Of a stretch of DNA of 64,000 nucleotides, positions 17,201 to 29,400 are shown piece by piece (the stretch's first letter is position 1; each line of letters opens with the position of its first letter). The position numbers were made by a program, and so were the translations under genes. The DNA comes from Tubiluchus corallicola (taxonomy: Eukaryota; Priapulida; Priapulimorpha; Priapulimorphida; Tubiluchidae). Below the pieces are notes generated by a model, which saw only the letters and a program-made list of their open reading frames with translations, did not search any database and was not told the origin of the DNA. The stretch covers positions 398,001-462,000 of the forward strand of contig JAQGDQ010000077.1 of NCBI GenBank assembly GCA_030141605.1, given 5' to 3'.

Positions 17201-20200
17201 ACTTCACAGGATGACCAGGTTGTAATTTGAACTGAGGATCTAAGACAGAGAGTGCTTTCAGTAAAGTAATTTCTCTATCACCTGTGATGCTAAAGTGCAG
17301 CAAAAACTGATTATAATTCAATTGCTGTGTGTGGCTATCACAGAAAATATCAAACAAGGCATGCTTTAGTGCTCTAGGAACGTCGAATCCTTCAGGTTTT
17401 GTAGGAGGTGAATTTTCAAACCATAGTATCACAGAATCGTATTCTGCCTTTGACAGAAACCCAGTGAAGTTTTGGTCCCTCTTAGTGAATGCATCTCTTA
17501 CTTCAAGTAAATCACGAAGAGATGGAGCATAGCTCTGTAATATCGATATAATACTTCTTCGCCAGTCAGCAATTCCAATTTTAAAGTTAGATATGGACAC
17601 CAAGAGACGAAATACATCATCAAACGACTCTAGCCACTGTTTCGGCAGAGATGGCCTAGGGCTCGTCACACTGGCAATGTTTCTCAGCACAGCTGAAAAT
17701 GTACATGTTGACATAAATCCATCTGGTGCTTCTTGTTTGAAATGATTGGCAAGTGTAAGAAGTTGTCGGACAGTTAAACGATCGTAATATTCATATTCCT
17801 CAGGAGGAGGTGGAGGTTGAGGTATAGGGTTAGCATACAGCAAAATGCTTTCGTCTATGAAAAAGTTATCACGGTCCATAACTAGTTCTCGTTGAACGGG
17901 CTCTCCTTTTTCGATTGCTCTTCCTGTGACTGCACTCAAGACCTCGATGCACTGAGTTTCTCGGACATAACGAGCTTCTAATAATTTTCGCATTTCGTTG
18001 AAAACACACTCACACCTGGTGTACAAGTCATGCAGCTCATTAGTTGCCTTTTCCTTTATTATAGAAAGTTGGCGTTGACATCGTTCTTTTTCCTCAGAGT
18101 GTACAATAATATACTCAGTAAGGATTTCATCTGTTTCATTGTTTTCACTTGGTGCATACACATAAGTCAAGTCTTTCATTTCAGGCATTTGGTAAGCAGC
18201 ATATGCATGTTGATTTGCATGCAAGCCTTGTGTTTTCAATACCAAATTTTCTTTTTCCAACAAAACACATTTTGCTACAATCTCATTGGCAGCCTCATAT
18301 GCATCTAAGAACACATTTTGCTGCTCCTCAAAAACTTGTGCGGTAGTGCGCTGATTCTTATCAAGAGGTGGTGTCTCTATAGTGCCACCGCGTTTTTTGG
18401 AATGAGTATGTGACACGGATGAGCTGGTAGTGCTTGTTAAATCATCAGTTGGTGATTGAGGTGGATTTGGCGGGACTGGATACTTTGGGTCATCACATGA
18501 CAACTGAGACACAAACAAAGCTTCCTGAACTTGCAAGGGTTCAGTCAAGTCATGCTGCCGCAAGGATGTATAGTAATCTGTGATGATTGCAATTGTGTTA
18601 AGGAACCGATCAATTTCAGCTTGCATTAGTAATGTGTAGTAATTTGTGATCATTGCTGAATTATCATTAAACCAGCCAGAAGCAGCAATTTTGGCTCTCT
18701 CATCCTGAGCTTCATTACGTCTAGAGTCACATATTTCCCACAGTGTTTCAAGCAAATTACCTAGTCGATGGTGGAGATCATTTTTTACTTCTTCATCATT
18801 TCTCATGTCTTCAGAAATGCTATTGAAATCTGCTTGCCATTGGGACACAAACTCTTGCTTGTGATCGGGACGTTTCAGAAATGAAATAAAGTCAATCTGT
18901 ATATTATACAAATACCCATAACTCAGTTTACTTTCATTCCGAAGTTTGTTGAAAATGTCCTTGCAAGCAACAATGTAACTGGCTTCCATCATTAGCCACT
19001 GTATAAATATTCCCTCTGCAATGTCTGTTTGAAGGACAAACTCTACAAAAGTTTGCATACAAGCTGGGCCTGGAAGTGGTGATGGTGCAATCGGTACCAA
19101 TTCCTCTCGGTCCTGCTTGCGTTTTAATTCCTCTTCTTCCAACTTTCGCCGAGCAGCCTCTTCATCATATACAATCTCTTGCTTTTGAGGTTGTTTAGCG
19201 GCGCGCTTAGAAAATTTTGAACCTTTACGCTTTCCTACAGTTGCTGGTCTTGATGGTCTCCTAATATTAATGACCTTTACATGACTTGACTTTTTCTTTT
19301 CTTGTCGTGAAAGTTCCCCATGAACAGGACATGGAGAAGTCTTGTTCGGAAACATCCTCAAACAATATGGATCATGAGTAGCTGGCATTTCTATCTGCAG
19401 TATATCACAGACAATCTTTACAGCTTGACGACACATGATATCCTGGTCTGCAGTTCCTTCAACTATTCTTAATACTCCAAATTTTTGCAGCCAATTTTTG
19501 AAAACAGGCCAATTCTCACAAAAGCAGACAAAATTCTGAAAAAGATGTGCAAATGAATATTCTCCAAAAAGTATCTGAGATTCTATTGTATCTACACCTG
19601 CCACTAGTGATGACATGGGCTTATTTGCCTCCCTTTTTCCTAATGGTGATCTGGAAGTGGTTGTAAAGATCTTACTAGGATTACTGCCTTTCTTAATTAG
19701 TTCCCTTTTATATGCAAATGCGCCATTAGTTGCTCTTGTTATAGCATCTTTGTTAGGAGTATCAACACAAATAATAGCATCAAAACCACTCTTGAGTGGC
19801 AGTTTTTCCCATCTGTTTGTAGGATCAGGCATTAGCACAGACCGTTCTAGTTGGCATCCACTGCTGGCTTTCATTACCAATTCAAAATCTGTTTGTTCTT
19901 CCGTATCAATGTGATTACAACCAGTTAATATGTGTTCAACAATCTTTGCTTGGTTTAAGTTAAAAGGAAACCCATCAGAAATCCATGCCCTTCCATCAGG
20001 AATTCGTTTAAGTCCTAGCAAGAAGATTTCACACAAAGTTTGATCATCAATTTCTTCTCCTGCACGAATGCACCGTAAAGCTTGCTTGCCCAGTTTCTGT
20101 CTTTCTGACAAATTCTCATCACTTTCACTCTTAGAAATAATAGCCTTAGTGACTTTAGCAGGCACGTCTTCACTAGAGTAGCCCACGATTTCTCCACTAT

Positions 20201-23200
20201 TTATATCATCTATTTGATTTTCAAGATTTACAGTAACATCATCCTCTTGTTCTTCAGTAATTTCAGTAGCTGCTCCCATAACATGTTGATATATTTTTTC
20301 TGGATCCACATCATTCAGGTTTTCGATCGGAGAGTACTGGTTTTCATCAACTGAACTAACAGATTGAACTTTTACAGGAGCATTCTTTTCATAATCTTCA
20401 ATTGCTTCTTGAATGAGCTCTTGTATAACAACAATATGAAAATTGAATACATCTCTCAAAGTGGCTGCAATAGTAGACTTCCCACTGCATTGCTTTCCAA
20501 CAAGAAATATCTTGATGGGTGCTTTTGGCAATTCTTCTGGAGTGGGAGGTGGTGGGGGAGGCTGAATTAGATGCCTAGCCCGCCCAATAATATTGCCAAG
20601 GATTCTATTTTTTTCCTGAATGATATCATAATCTAATTTACTGCTGATATTTGCCCATCGGTGTGGATAATTAATATACTGCATAAATTCTGCAGAATTG
20701 AGAAGATTTTGTCTGTGCAGCTCAGCTTCTACATTCCCTTCATCAACTTCCCCTAGTTCTGCTTCTTCTGGAATTTCACATTCAAGATCAGTCCTTGCAA
20801 TACTTTCAATTGGTTGCTCATTCATCAACAAATATTTCCACTCTGCCAGAAACTTTCTTGGTATGTCTTTATCTGTTAATTTGCGAAACTCTATAATCTT
20901 TATGACAAACTCCAGTATACTGTACACCATTTCTCTGCAAAACTGAATGTGTTTTTCATGTTTTTTAGCCATTGTTTCTGTCAATAAGGCCTTGTGAAGT
21001 TGCTGCTGTCGCTCAATTTCTGCAAACTGCTCCTCTTTAAGTTGCAATAATCGTTGCGTTTCCTTCTCCAAAGCAAGCCTATATTCTTGTTCTCTTTGCT
21101 CTTTATATTGTATATCTCTGTCTACTCTGAAACAAACAATATTCCTGATTGTAACAAAAAGTAAATCACGTAATCAGTAACCAACTGGATTATGATATTT
21201 CAAACTGCAGCGGAACCAAGAACAGAATGTAACCGTACTTTTGTGCCAATGTTTTTAACTACAAATCAAGTACACCAATGTTTAACGTGTTCTAATATTT
21301 CAAAGTTATATAAACAGCGCATAGAAAATATGAATAAATGAAACATTCTTCATAAATGAAATCAACACTGAACTTGATAAAAACACTGGTTTCACCTATA
21401 ATCTGCTCACAGAATGGCGGCTATTGCTTCATCCTTTGTCTGCTACCCACCTTCCAGGTCCCTCCCGAGATAGAAAAAACAAACCTTTTACGAGACTGGT
21501 TCTTCCAAATTAGTCAACTTCATAATTCACGCACTGGTGAATTTTGATTTCCATTTTTGCATTCAAAGATCATTAAGGCATTTCAAGTTTATTCTTGCTC
21601 GGGGTTATAGATTGTACAGTGTTCATTTTGTCCTGTCTCAGATGTGTTTAGTTTTATATGGGTTTAAGCTTGTGTGAATTAAACCTGTGTTTCACTCAGC
21701 AGTTTATATCACCTATCAATGAAGTAGCCAACAGGTAAAAATTGCAATTTTAATGCTCAGTTTAAATTTATATTTCCATTTAATATGAATTGTACCAGTC
21801 TAGTTCAGTGTTTTTTAAACTTTAAATTTTTTCGTCTAGCAATTTAAATTATTATTTTGATTTTATCATCTTGTACATTACTTAATTTTAGTTATCTTGT
21901 AGCTGTAATGTTTGACGAAAAGATCTGAGAATCTCAAAACATCAATAAAATAATCTCAATAAAATATGTAGTTATCATGTTTAAATGGCAGCAGTGGCAA
22001 ATTAAGGTTTCATGGAGCCCGGTGCAACTTTGGCACCCCATTTTTAGCGAGCGTTTGTAGGTGGCTGGTCCACTTGCACCCCCCCCTTAATACACCACTG
22101 TTTAATAGCACATTTTTTTTGTTGCTTCATGTAACAGTAATTGTCATTATTTTTCGTTCTAACTGTGCAACTAAATATTTTCGTATTATGCTAATAGCTT
22201 CCATTCACCTAGTATTGAGCCTTTATTTTGGAATTTTTTATCCAGAAAATGTGCTTGAGTTATGCGAGCTATATCAGGCACAGGCACAAAGTCCCACAAA
22301 ACTGGAAACTTGCAGTAAATAAAAATCCCCAACAGAGAAACATAATGCCCTTTATAGTCTCAAAGATTATAATATTTATAATTAAATATTATTGAATATA
22401 ATTAAATTTATATTATAATCTTTGAGACTAAAAAGGGCATTACGTTTTCCCCTGTTAATGATGACAAGTCTCAGGAGAATCTCTCGTATTTCAAATAAAA
22501 ATCTCCATTACACCTCTATGCAAACCTCCAAACTGGGCCAAGTTCATTTGATCACTTTAACCACGAGAATCAAAGTTACCTGTTTTGGATAATCTGTCCC
22601 TTCTCCAGGCGGGTTTGCATTAGATGGGCTGCAATACGCTGCTCCTCCACTGTCTGCCTCATCAGGTCAAGAACTAGGGATTCTTCTCTTTGTAACTTTA
22701 ACAACTAAAAAGAAAGTTACTTGTTCCATGATTGTCTCAATACGTTGCCCTTTCACCGAAGTGAAAAGTGAGCATGACTTCTAACAAGCTGCTGGATCAT
22801 ACAGAAACATTTTCTGCAATCAGTTCCATTTTGTATTTATTGCAAATTTCTATTTTTGCAACATTTACAGATTTCGCAAAGTGTGCATTAGATTATATCA
22901 GAACCTTGTTTTTATGTTTACAGCTAAGTACAACAATTGCAAGAAAAGAGTTGCAAAAAGATAAGGAAAGGTAATCTAAAGCTATATAAGGAAGGACTTG
23001 TAGAAATGATGATACATAGGAATGAATTCCTAAAATGTCAATGCTTTTAATAAACTGCAACAAGGTTGCAAAGCCACACAATATCTGGAATCACAGCGCA
23101 ATAAGACATACTTTCACTAATATTTATATGTATATATAATATATATATATATACAGTGGGCGCAGTTTATTAGATTCACGGTTAATAGACTCAATGGGTT

Positions 23201-26200
23201 AACTGATTCAAAAATGTCTGGTACGGGCCTATTCAAATGTATATAAAAACTGTCGGCAAATGACTCAAATTACTCCGCATAATTGGCTCAATATTTTTAC
23301 TTCATATGCTTAAATAAAACTCTTTTGTGTGACCAATGAGCTTTCACTATTTTTATGTCATCTTAGTTCATTTTTGTAAGCTATAATATACACAGAAACA
23401 ATCTTGTTAAGTACCGTTTTGTTTGTAAGCAACTACGTTTATCATGCACTAATATGTTAGCGTAATGGTTTTTGCTTTGAATCTGTTACCCGCTCAGAAT
23501 TGGGTCAAAACACATCAGTCCCAAAGTGAGTCTTTTAAGTGGCACCACAGGACTACCTAGTACCTTTATCCCAATCGAATCACAAGTCTTTTTTGCCCTT
23601 CTATCATACGGCAAACAGTTTAATGCTCGATTTAAATCTGAAAATCATTGTTTTTTTACCATTTCTTCTGCTCTTAGACGTTCAACCATAACTTGCTTTC
23701 TTCGCATTGTCCTAAGTTTCCTACCCTCCTCATCGTCAATGATCCTCTGGCGAATAGTCTAAATTAAATTTAAAACATGTTTGGAACCAAGTGAAATTCT
23801 AAATATAACTGTCCCAGGTCTTCTAATTTTATTATAATTATTTACTCGAAAAATTATTGTCCAATATACAGAAGGTAGACAATGAGCCATGTTGTTAGAC
23901 TTTCAAGCTAGTGCACTTTAGCACTTAACCAATTTACTTTATTTCCAAGAATTTTGAACACACTGGTACTTACTTGAATATATTGTCTGTTGCTAGCTGG
24001 CTGAAAAATTGTTGATCGAGTTCTACATGCTTCCCTATCCAGCTCGGGAAACAGTGCAAGGTTAACGTCTCTAGGTTTAAGCTTCTGTTCAAAAAGATCA
24101 ATATCCTGAATTACACGCCTTGCCTCTTCTTTCTTCTGTGAATCCAGTTTAGATACATTTGTTTTTATTGGCTTGTGGTACCATGGCCTTTTGCTAGATT
24201 TGCCAGACTTCCCTGATGCAATTTTATTTTCCACTACTGCGACATGTGCAACAAGTGAATCCATTGTAGCTAGACATCACAATTGTCAATCAATGCACAT
24301 TATACTATCTTTATACAATGTCAAGTTTTATTGATTGCAAAAATGAATTTGTATGGCCACAACCTATGGAAACTTATCTAGTTGTCATTTTAGTCACATA
24401 GTTAGCAGAAAAATAGTCACTCATTTCAGTCATTTGAATTGACTTTTCAACCAGCTGAGTAGGTCATGGTATACGAAGCCTAAGAAAATTATTTAGGCTG
24501 TCCAGTAAATGAAAAGCAACTTAATTCTAGGCATTTTCATCTAATGTGCTGCCACTTGCTATATCTCTATAATTACACACACATACACATTCAGACTAAA
24601 ACACCGTAGGACACTCTAGTGTGATGCCTGGTACATGTAATGCATAGGTACATGTACTCTATGGCAAAGTTTGCTTCTTCGTTTTGTCATAAAATAATAT
24701 TAACAAGTGAGCTGCGAAAGATAAATATATTACACTTAGATCTATTACTACGTAATATGTGTGCTTGCAAACCAAAATCGTACATAAATCGGCATAGTTA
24801 AAACTACGTTATGATGCTTCAAAGCAGAAAGCACCAAAAATTTCGTCAAATGTCGATTTTTTATTTTTAATGAAAACAAATGCTAAATATAATGGACTTT
24901 TATATTCTAGCATCAGATTATCAGGAAAATGTCCAAAAAATACTAAAAATCTAATTTCATAACTCCTTACCCACTTTTCTGTCTTGAAACCAGTACTGCA
25001 ATTGTAAAAAACGTGCATTTTCTAACTCTGATTGTAGCTCATGGAAGCAGCCATTATGCTTCGGGTTTTCTCTGACAAGGCCAGATCTTTGTCAGGAAGA
25101 GCCATCTACTGGATTTAAACATAACTTCAATTTGCTCTTGTAAAGTCCATAGCAACCACACTTTCGTACGTTTACTAAGTGTTTTGTAGAGATATGACAA
25201 AAAACAATGGAGGTTTATTGTCTTTTGCAATGTCTTTTTGGAAGTTTATTACAGCACTGTTAGCTAGTATTTTTTTATAGTCGTTATCTGTTTTTAAAAT
25301 GATCTATTCAAAACATTAACATTCCGTTCCCATTAATTTTAGCAGATTCTGCATCAGTACCCTGTGTTCTAATGTAGCTATTTTTTAAACGATTATTTAA
25401 GGTTATTAAATTTATTTCGAGCTATTTTGTAACTTCTATAACTGGTTTGACTTTTCATTTTCTCTTAGAAATCGTTTTTGGTTTCACTTAAAATAATAAT
25501 TCTGAATTACTCCATGCGCTTTCAGATTTTTGTCTATAACAATAATTCCAGAATATGCTTTGAGAATATAGTTTTATACGGAGCATGTATAATATTCTAT
25601 ATCCAGAGAGCATTCTACATTGTTAATTAAATATTATATTTCTCACATAGTGTAGTTCATAATAGTTGGTTTATTTTAGTAGTTCGCCTTACCAAAATTG
25701 CTAACAGCAATTACTCTAACTGCAATCAGTAATAATGCAACATTAAAATTTCCATTTCGGTCACGCGAGCAACGTTCGCATAGAACCACACTGTCTTCTT
25801 GATTCACGTTGCCACGCAACAAATGTAGTCGCCGACTCGCCATCTATAGTCGCTTGTAGGAAATAAGTAAAAAATTAATAATTATTGTAAGAAAATTAGC
25901 ATAAATTTAATCTCTTACATTCAGAAATGTTTGGTTTTTGTTTCTGTTGCAGTTTTTTGCTTCGGTAACATGATACATCAAGGGCTGCTTTATGCTAAAG
26001 CTGTGGAAACGAATTCTTGTGCAGACTTTACGGATCATTTAAAGCCCTTGCTACATTTCTTATTCAGTTTTCTACAACTTTTCTACATATTTAAGCGATC
26101 AAATGTAAGTTTTATGAATAACAGTTTTGTACGTGCCATTTTGTCTACATAGTCAAATGCGTTTCTCTCTCATTTAAACCAGATTCAACCAAAACGAGGT

Positions 26201-27737
26201 ATATGTGAAAAAATTCAAAGAAGTAGGGCTGAGTCTGGACTTTAACCTTTCCAAATGTCGGTTTATTCCCACCCTAAAACTAATACTAGGAAATATTAGA
26301 TTTGTTGCCGAGTTGTTAAATTATTATTGAATTGAGGTCTGTAGGTTTGACGGTTGATTTGTTAGTCAGTTTGTTGCTTGGTTAGTTATTAAAATATTTA
26401 ATTACTTTATCACTTACATAGCTAGATAGTCAAAATTAATTAATCAATTAATTAGTCGATTAATCAATTAATTAGTCAATTAATCAGTCAGTCGGTCGGA
26501 TCAGTGTAATCAGCGGTCAGTCCCTCAAATGGTTAATTAGTTATAGTTAGCAAGCGGTAGCTAGTTAATTAGTTAACTACTTAATATTAATTAATTAGTT
26601 ACTTAGTCACTCAGTCAGACAACCATCAGTGAGCAAGTGCGTGAGTCAGGCAGTCAGTCACTTAGTGAGTAAGTGAGTGAGTGAGTCAGTGAATGAGTCA
26701 GTCAATCAGTGATCCAATCAGTCAGTATGTCTGTTATTGAATTCCTTCGTTTGGTCATATTGCATGAATTCCCTTGTGCAGTTGTTCAATTAATTATTAA
26801 AATATTAATTTTAGTTAATCAGTCGGTCAGTAGTCAGTCTATTAGTATATGTATCTGTCATTTAATTAGCGAAGTAGTTAATTGGTTAGTTAATTAGTTA
26901 CTTAGTTATTTAACTGGTTGGTTGATAGGGGTGGTCATTCAGTCAGTTAGTTGGTCATTTGGCTGGTGAGTTGGCTGGTTGGCCAGCCGTTTAGTCTATC
27001 AGTCAGCTAATCTTTAAGTTTATTCGTTTGCTTACTTCTTTGCTTGGTTTGTTTTATAACAAGCGTCTGTTTGTTTGTTCAGGCATGTGGTGTAGCACGA
27101 ATTTCTTTTCCCCGGTGACAAAAACTAATCTGCTCACTCTTATTGTCACTTAATGGATTGAAGAGTAATTGATTATGCATTATTACAGGTAATTATTAAT
27201 CAAGATAAAGCTCTCGCCCGATTTGGAATGATGCATGTATTAGCAACGAATCTTTGTGTCTGGTTTGAAACTCTGATTCACGAGGCTGTAGTTGAAATAT
27301 ACCACGATCATGACATGACTGTTAAGGATCCGCTCATTAAAGCATATTTCAAGGCTTACGCAGAAGAACACGATATTAGTAAGTTGAAAGCTCAAGTAAT
27401 TTGTGAATTTTGATCATTGCTGTCCTTATTAATTAATGTTAAGCTTGTTTTAGCTTGTTCCAGTACTTCAGCTTTGAAATTACTTTTAATTATACGTACT
27501 TTATTTCATTCAACCTGAACAAGGAGAAATAATCAATCCATGTTCCATGTCTTTTTAGACGTAACAGAAGCCACGCCTCCCAGTAAGGATCCTTGTGATA
27601 CTTATCAGAACGGCTCTTACAAAAGCGCCATATCCGAAGTCGAAGCGAATATAGCTGTATACCTGTATCCACTTACTATCGAGTACAGCCTCATCTCTGC
27701 AGGCATATTCTACATGATGTGGCATAACGTGGGGAAG
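10665..27737 (+). CDS. OTOP-like: Otopetrin proton channel: constant exons 1-9 (N-terminus and TM1-TM6)
   Basis: Otopetrins are 12-helix proton-selective channels built from two six-helix halves and act as dimers in cell membranes. Exons: 10665-11410 (ATG at 10676), 12234-12333, 13260-13401, 14471-14591, 15386-15496, 16240-16372, 25953-26104, 27189-27378, 27559-27737; all borders are AG/GT and all phases agree, giving 621 codons to the end of exon 9. About 330 residues of acidic then Ser/Arg-rich cytosolic N-terminus come first. TM1 is in exon 4, TM2 in exon 5, TM3 spans exons 6/7 (RHAGSTFLKFGAA then FGNMIHQGLL), TM4 is in exon 7, TM5 in exon 8 (FGMMHVLATNLCVWFETL, a family hallmark) and TM6 in exon 9. 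Exon 9 ends in phase 0 and can join any of the three terminal exons at 32217, 37630 or 40141. The acceptor before the first ATG implies at least one upstream exon, not identified. The intron after exon 6 houses a SPEF2-like gene on the other strand. Confidence 0.92.
12340..13110. repeat. Repeat unit with ATTATGTAA motifs and an inverted 19-mer
   Basis: Within intron 2, GTCATTATGTAAA-type words recur from 12373 to 12555. They are followed by several GGGTCT words (12615-12730). AAAATGATGCATTGTGTAA at 12519-12537 has its reverse complement at 13090-13108. Similar word content recurs at 47860-48180 in a cyclase intron, so this is a dispersed family rather than chance. Confidence 0.45.
14224..14304. 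repeat. (TA)n microsatellite
   Basis: A nearly pure TA run in otopetrin intron 3, with a further short TA run at 14355-14371. Translated frames here are runs of Ile/Tyr and not genes. Confidence 0.95.
15600..15690 (-). repeat. tRNA-related SINE trace
   Basis: On the minus strand a B-box-like GTGTCCGAGTCCC (complement of 15620-15632) lies about 30 nt after an A-box-like GGTCAGAATGGTTGCTC (complement of 15650-15666). This spacing is typical of RNA polymerase III promoters of tRNA-derived SINEs. No tRNA cloverleaf can be drawn, so I do not call a tRNA gene. Confidence 0.4.
16373..16859. other. Otopetrin intron 6, left part, downstream of the SPEF2-like gene
   Basis: This is the 3' flank of the minus-strand gene. 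It has a short (TA) run near 16791-16802 and no clear minus-strand AATAAA. Nothing else is recognised. Confidence 0.4.
16860..24264 (-). CDS. SPEF2-like: SPEF2-like axonemal central-pair protein, nested in an otopetrin intron
   Basis: SPEF2 (CPC1 in green algae) is part of the central-pair projection of motile cilia and sperm flagella. Exons on the minus strand: 24264-23974, 23758-23660, 22704-22580 and 21126-16860; phases agree and give about 1593 residues. The N-terminal third is charged coiled coil (LLKLQREESLVLDLMRQ, then long Glu/Gln-rich helices). An adenylate-kinase-like domain follows with P-loop GKQCSGKST and DGFPFNLNQA, as in SPEF2. Next comes a proline linker, more helices, and an EF-hand-like loop DQNFTGFLSKAEYD near the C-terminus. 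The whole order matches SPEF2. The vertebrate protein is about 1800 residues and begins with a calponin-homology domain. I find no such domain here, so either upstream exons are missed or the gene starts at the ATG at 24264. Remarkably, one exon of 4267 bp holds about 89% of the coding sequence. Confidence 0.88.
21992..22101. mobile_element. Short hAT-like MITE
   Basis: The left end reads CAGTGGCAAATTAAGG, and the right end in reverse complement reads CAGTGGTGTATTAAGG: 13 of 16 identical, with the CAGTGG start typical of many hAT elements. The element is only 110 bp long and non-coding. An exact 8-bp duplication is not visible. Confidence 0.45.
22344..22441. mobile_element. 98-bp foldback (hairpin) element
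   Basis: AATGCCCTTTATAGTCTCAA at the left is matched by its near-exact inverse ending GGGCATT at 22441. The arms are about 32 bp with a 32-bp AT-rich loop, so the transcript would form a long stable hairpin. It is probably a MITE, lying in SPEF2 intron 3 and otopetrin intron 6 at once. Confidence 0.6.
23135..23235. mobile_element. Possible pogo/Tigger-like terminal repeat
   Basis: After a TA run, CAGTGGGCGCAGTTTATTAG and the next 40 bases resemble in layout the ends of pogo/Tigger elements, which insert at TA. I do not find the second end or a transposase, so this is a weak call. Confidence 0.25.
24265..25952. other. Region between the SPEF2-like start and otopetrin exon 7
   Basis: This 1.7 kb should hold the SPEF2-like promoter and perhaps 5' exons. 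I looked for a calponin-homology domain in the minus-strand frames here and saw none. A possible acceptor (CTAG before the ATG, near 24270) leaves room for an upstream exon. Confidence 0.35.
26340..27060. repeat. Degenerate 4-bp tandem array (TTAG/CAGT type)
   Basis: About 700 bp made largely of TTAATTAG, TTAGTTAG, CAGTCAGT, GAGTGAGT and GGTTGGTT words that drift from one 4-mer to the next. It lies in otopetrin intron 7. It looks like an old, mutated tetranucleotide satellite. No conserved frame is present. Confidence 0.65.
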
Positions 27738-28049
27738 GTACGTTATTACTGTACAGTGTTTCACAAGTCACTATAGATTACATTTTCTATATTATTTTAA
27801 CAAACAAAGAAAAACTTTTGAAAATTGGCACAGATGAACAAAAACCTTGGAGAATTCTTTTGGTCTAATGAGACGAAAATCTGAAAAGAACTACTGCACT
27901 TTGCTATTGCTATTGATATTTTGGTATTTCCATTATCTTCTTCAGCAACTTCAAGAGCTTAAATTCAGAGACTGGTCCCAAAGCCTAAAAAGTGTTTCTA
28001 TCATGTTCTGGGGCGTTTTTCAAAGTGGGTAACATAGCCAGTCTTCTCA

Positions 28050-29400
28050 ATTTGATATGCTGAATCCGAAAAAACTGCTACCGGCTTAAAAAATTAACCG
28101 AAAATGGTCAAAAAACGCAAAAAAACAAAATAGTTGCAAAGTTTTTATGCACACAATGTAAATCAAAACAAGCTCCAAAAACTTAATATTAGGAAGCAAT
28201 GATGTCATCTATTCCAGGGCCTTTGAAGTCCGTTTCTGTTACTTTTTATGCAAAAATGGTCGTTATTTTCAAAATGGCCGCCGCACAACAAGAAATTATG
28301 CCGATCAATTAGATTACCTGTTTTACCAAAATATTTCTTATAAAAAGAAAAAGCAAGTCAGTTTTATTAATTCGACCTTGTTGAATCTAAATATTGCTAG
28401 ACCAATAAAAGGATGCAATAAGTTATAAGCAAAGAATAAAATGGCCACCAGGTCCCTGACAGCAGAATGGTGAAATTGCTCATGTCGTCTAAAAGTTATG
28501 AAACTCACCACAATGCTAGAACCTGTCAAGGTTAATAATTTATTAATTTTGGATATGGAGTCAATAAAAAAAATCTTCCAATATGGGCATCGTTTTCAAG
28601 ATGACAAACAAGATGGCTCGCTAGTATATCATATATAGCCTATATCTCAATTGTTATAAAAGATAAGATGATGATTTTATGTGTCTAAATATAGGTTTTA
28701 AAGGTCAAGCAATCCACAAGTGATGCAAACACTTATCTGCTCTAGCAGCTAAGATTCGACTGTCAAAAACTAGCAATTATAGCTATCGATTTTGTCGGCA
28801 TTTTGAAAGTGGCGGCAATATTGGATGATTTATTTTCGATTGGTCTCATATCCAAAATGAATCATCTTGATGGGTTTTAGCATTGTGCAGTTTTGTAACT
28901 TTTAAATGAAATGAACAAATTTTTCACCGTTTTGCTCGATAATCTGGCGGCCATTTGACATTTGACATTTGACCTTATTTAGAATTTCAAGATTCTTGCT
29001 AAGATGGTTGCAGCCACGTGACTAATATATTAGCTTTATTGCCTGTCCTAAGGCAGTGAGGATGATGATTTTAGCATTTAAATATATGATGATTTTAGTA
29101 TTTAAATATAAGGTTTCACTGTAAATGTTATAGAATAGTATCCAATGCATCTGCCACTTTTAAGATGGTCAACAAGATTTCTGTCGCTAGCACATGATTT
29201 TGGTGTGTGAATGTAGTGTCAATGTTAAGGAATCCACCTCTGATGCTTAAAAGCATCTATAACATTGCCTATTTGGGATTTCAAAATGGTTGCAGCAACA
29301 CGTGTTAACTACATTGCACCTCTACTGGAGATAGGACGATGGCTTTAGTATTCAGATATGGATTTTAACGATCAAGGAATTAGGATAGTACCTATTTTTA
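28050..29400 (+). repeat. Degenerate long-period tandem repeats with AAAATGGCCGCC words
   Basis: Words such as TTCAAAATGGCCGCC, TTCAAGATGACAAACAAGATGG, TTTAAGATGGTCAACAAGAT and TTTCAAAATGGTTGCAGCAA recur. They alternate with GATGATTTTAGTATTTAAATATA and with GTCAAGGAATCCAC-type words (given in part). The period is a few hundred bases and varies. No frame stays open, so this is a decayed satellite or repeated 3' end of a mobile element. Confidence 0.5.

Larger units (their letters stand above)
21127..22579. other. SPEF2-like intron 3 with a small hAT-like MITE and a foldback
   Basis: Apart from the two elements listed separately (21992-22101 and 22344-22441), no structure is seen. Frames in this stretch show no domain. 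Confidence 0.4.

Noticed and set aside
24809-25018. Possible CH-domain exon of the SPEF2-like gene on the minus strand
   Set aside because: The 69-codon frame shows none of the expected helices or conserved Trp/Leu positions.
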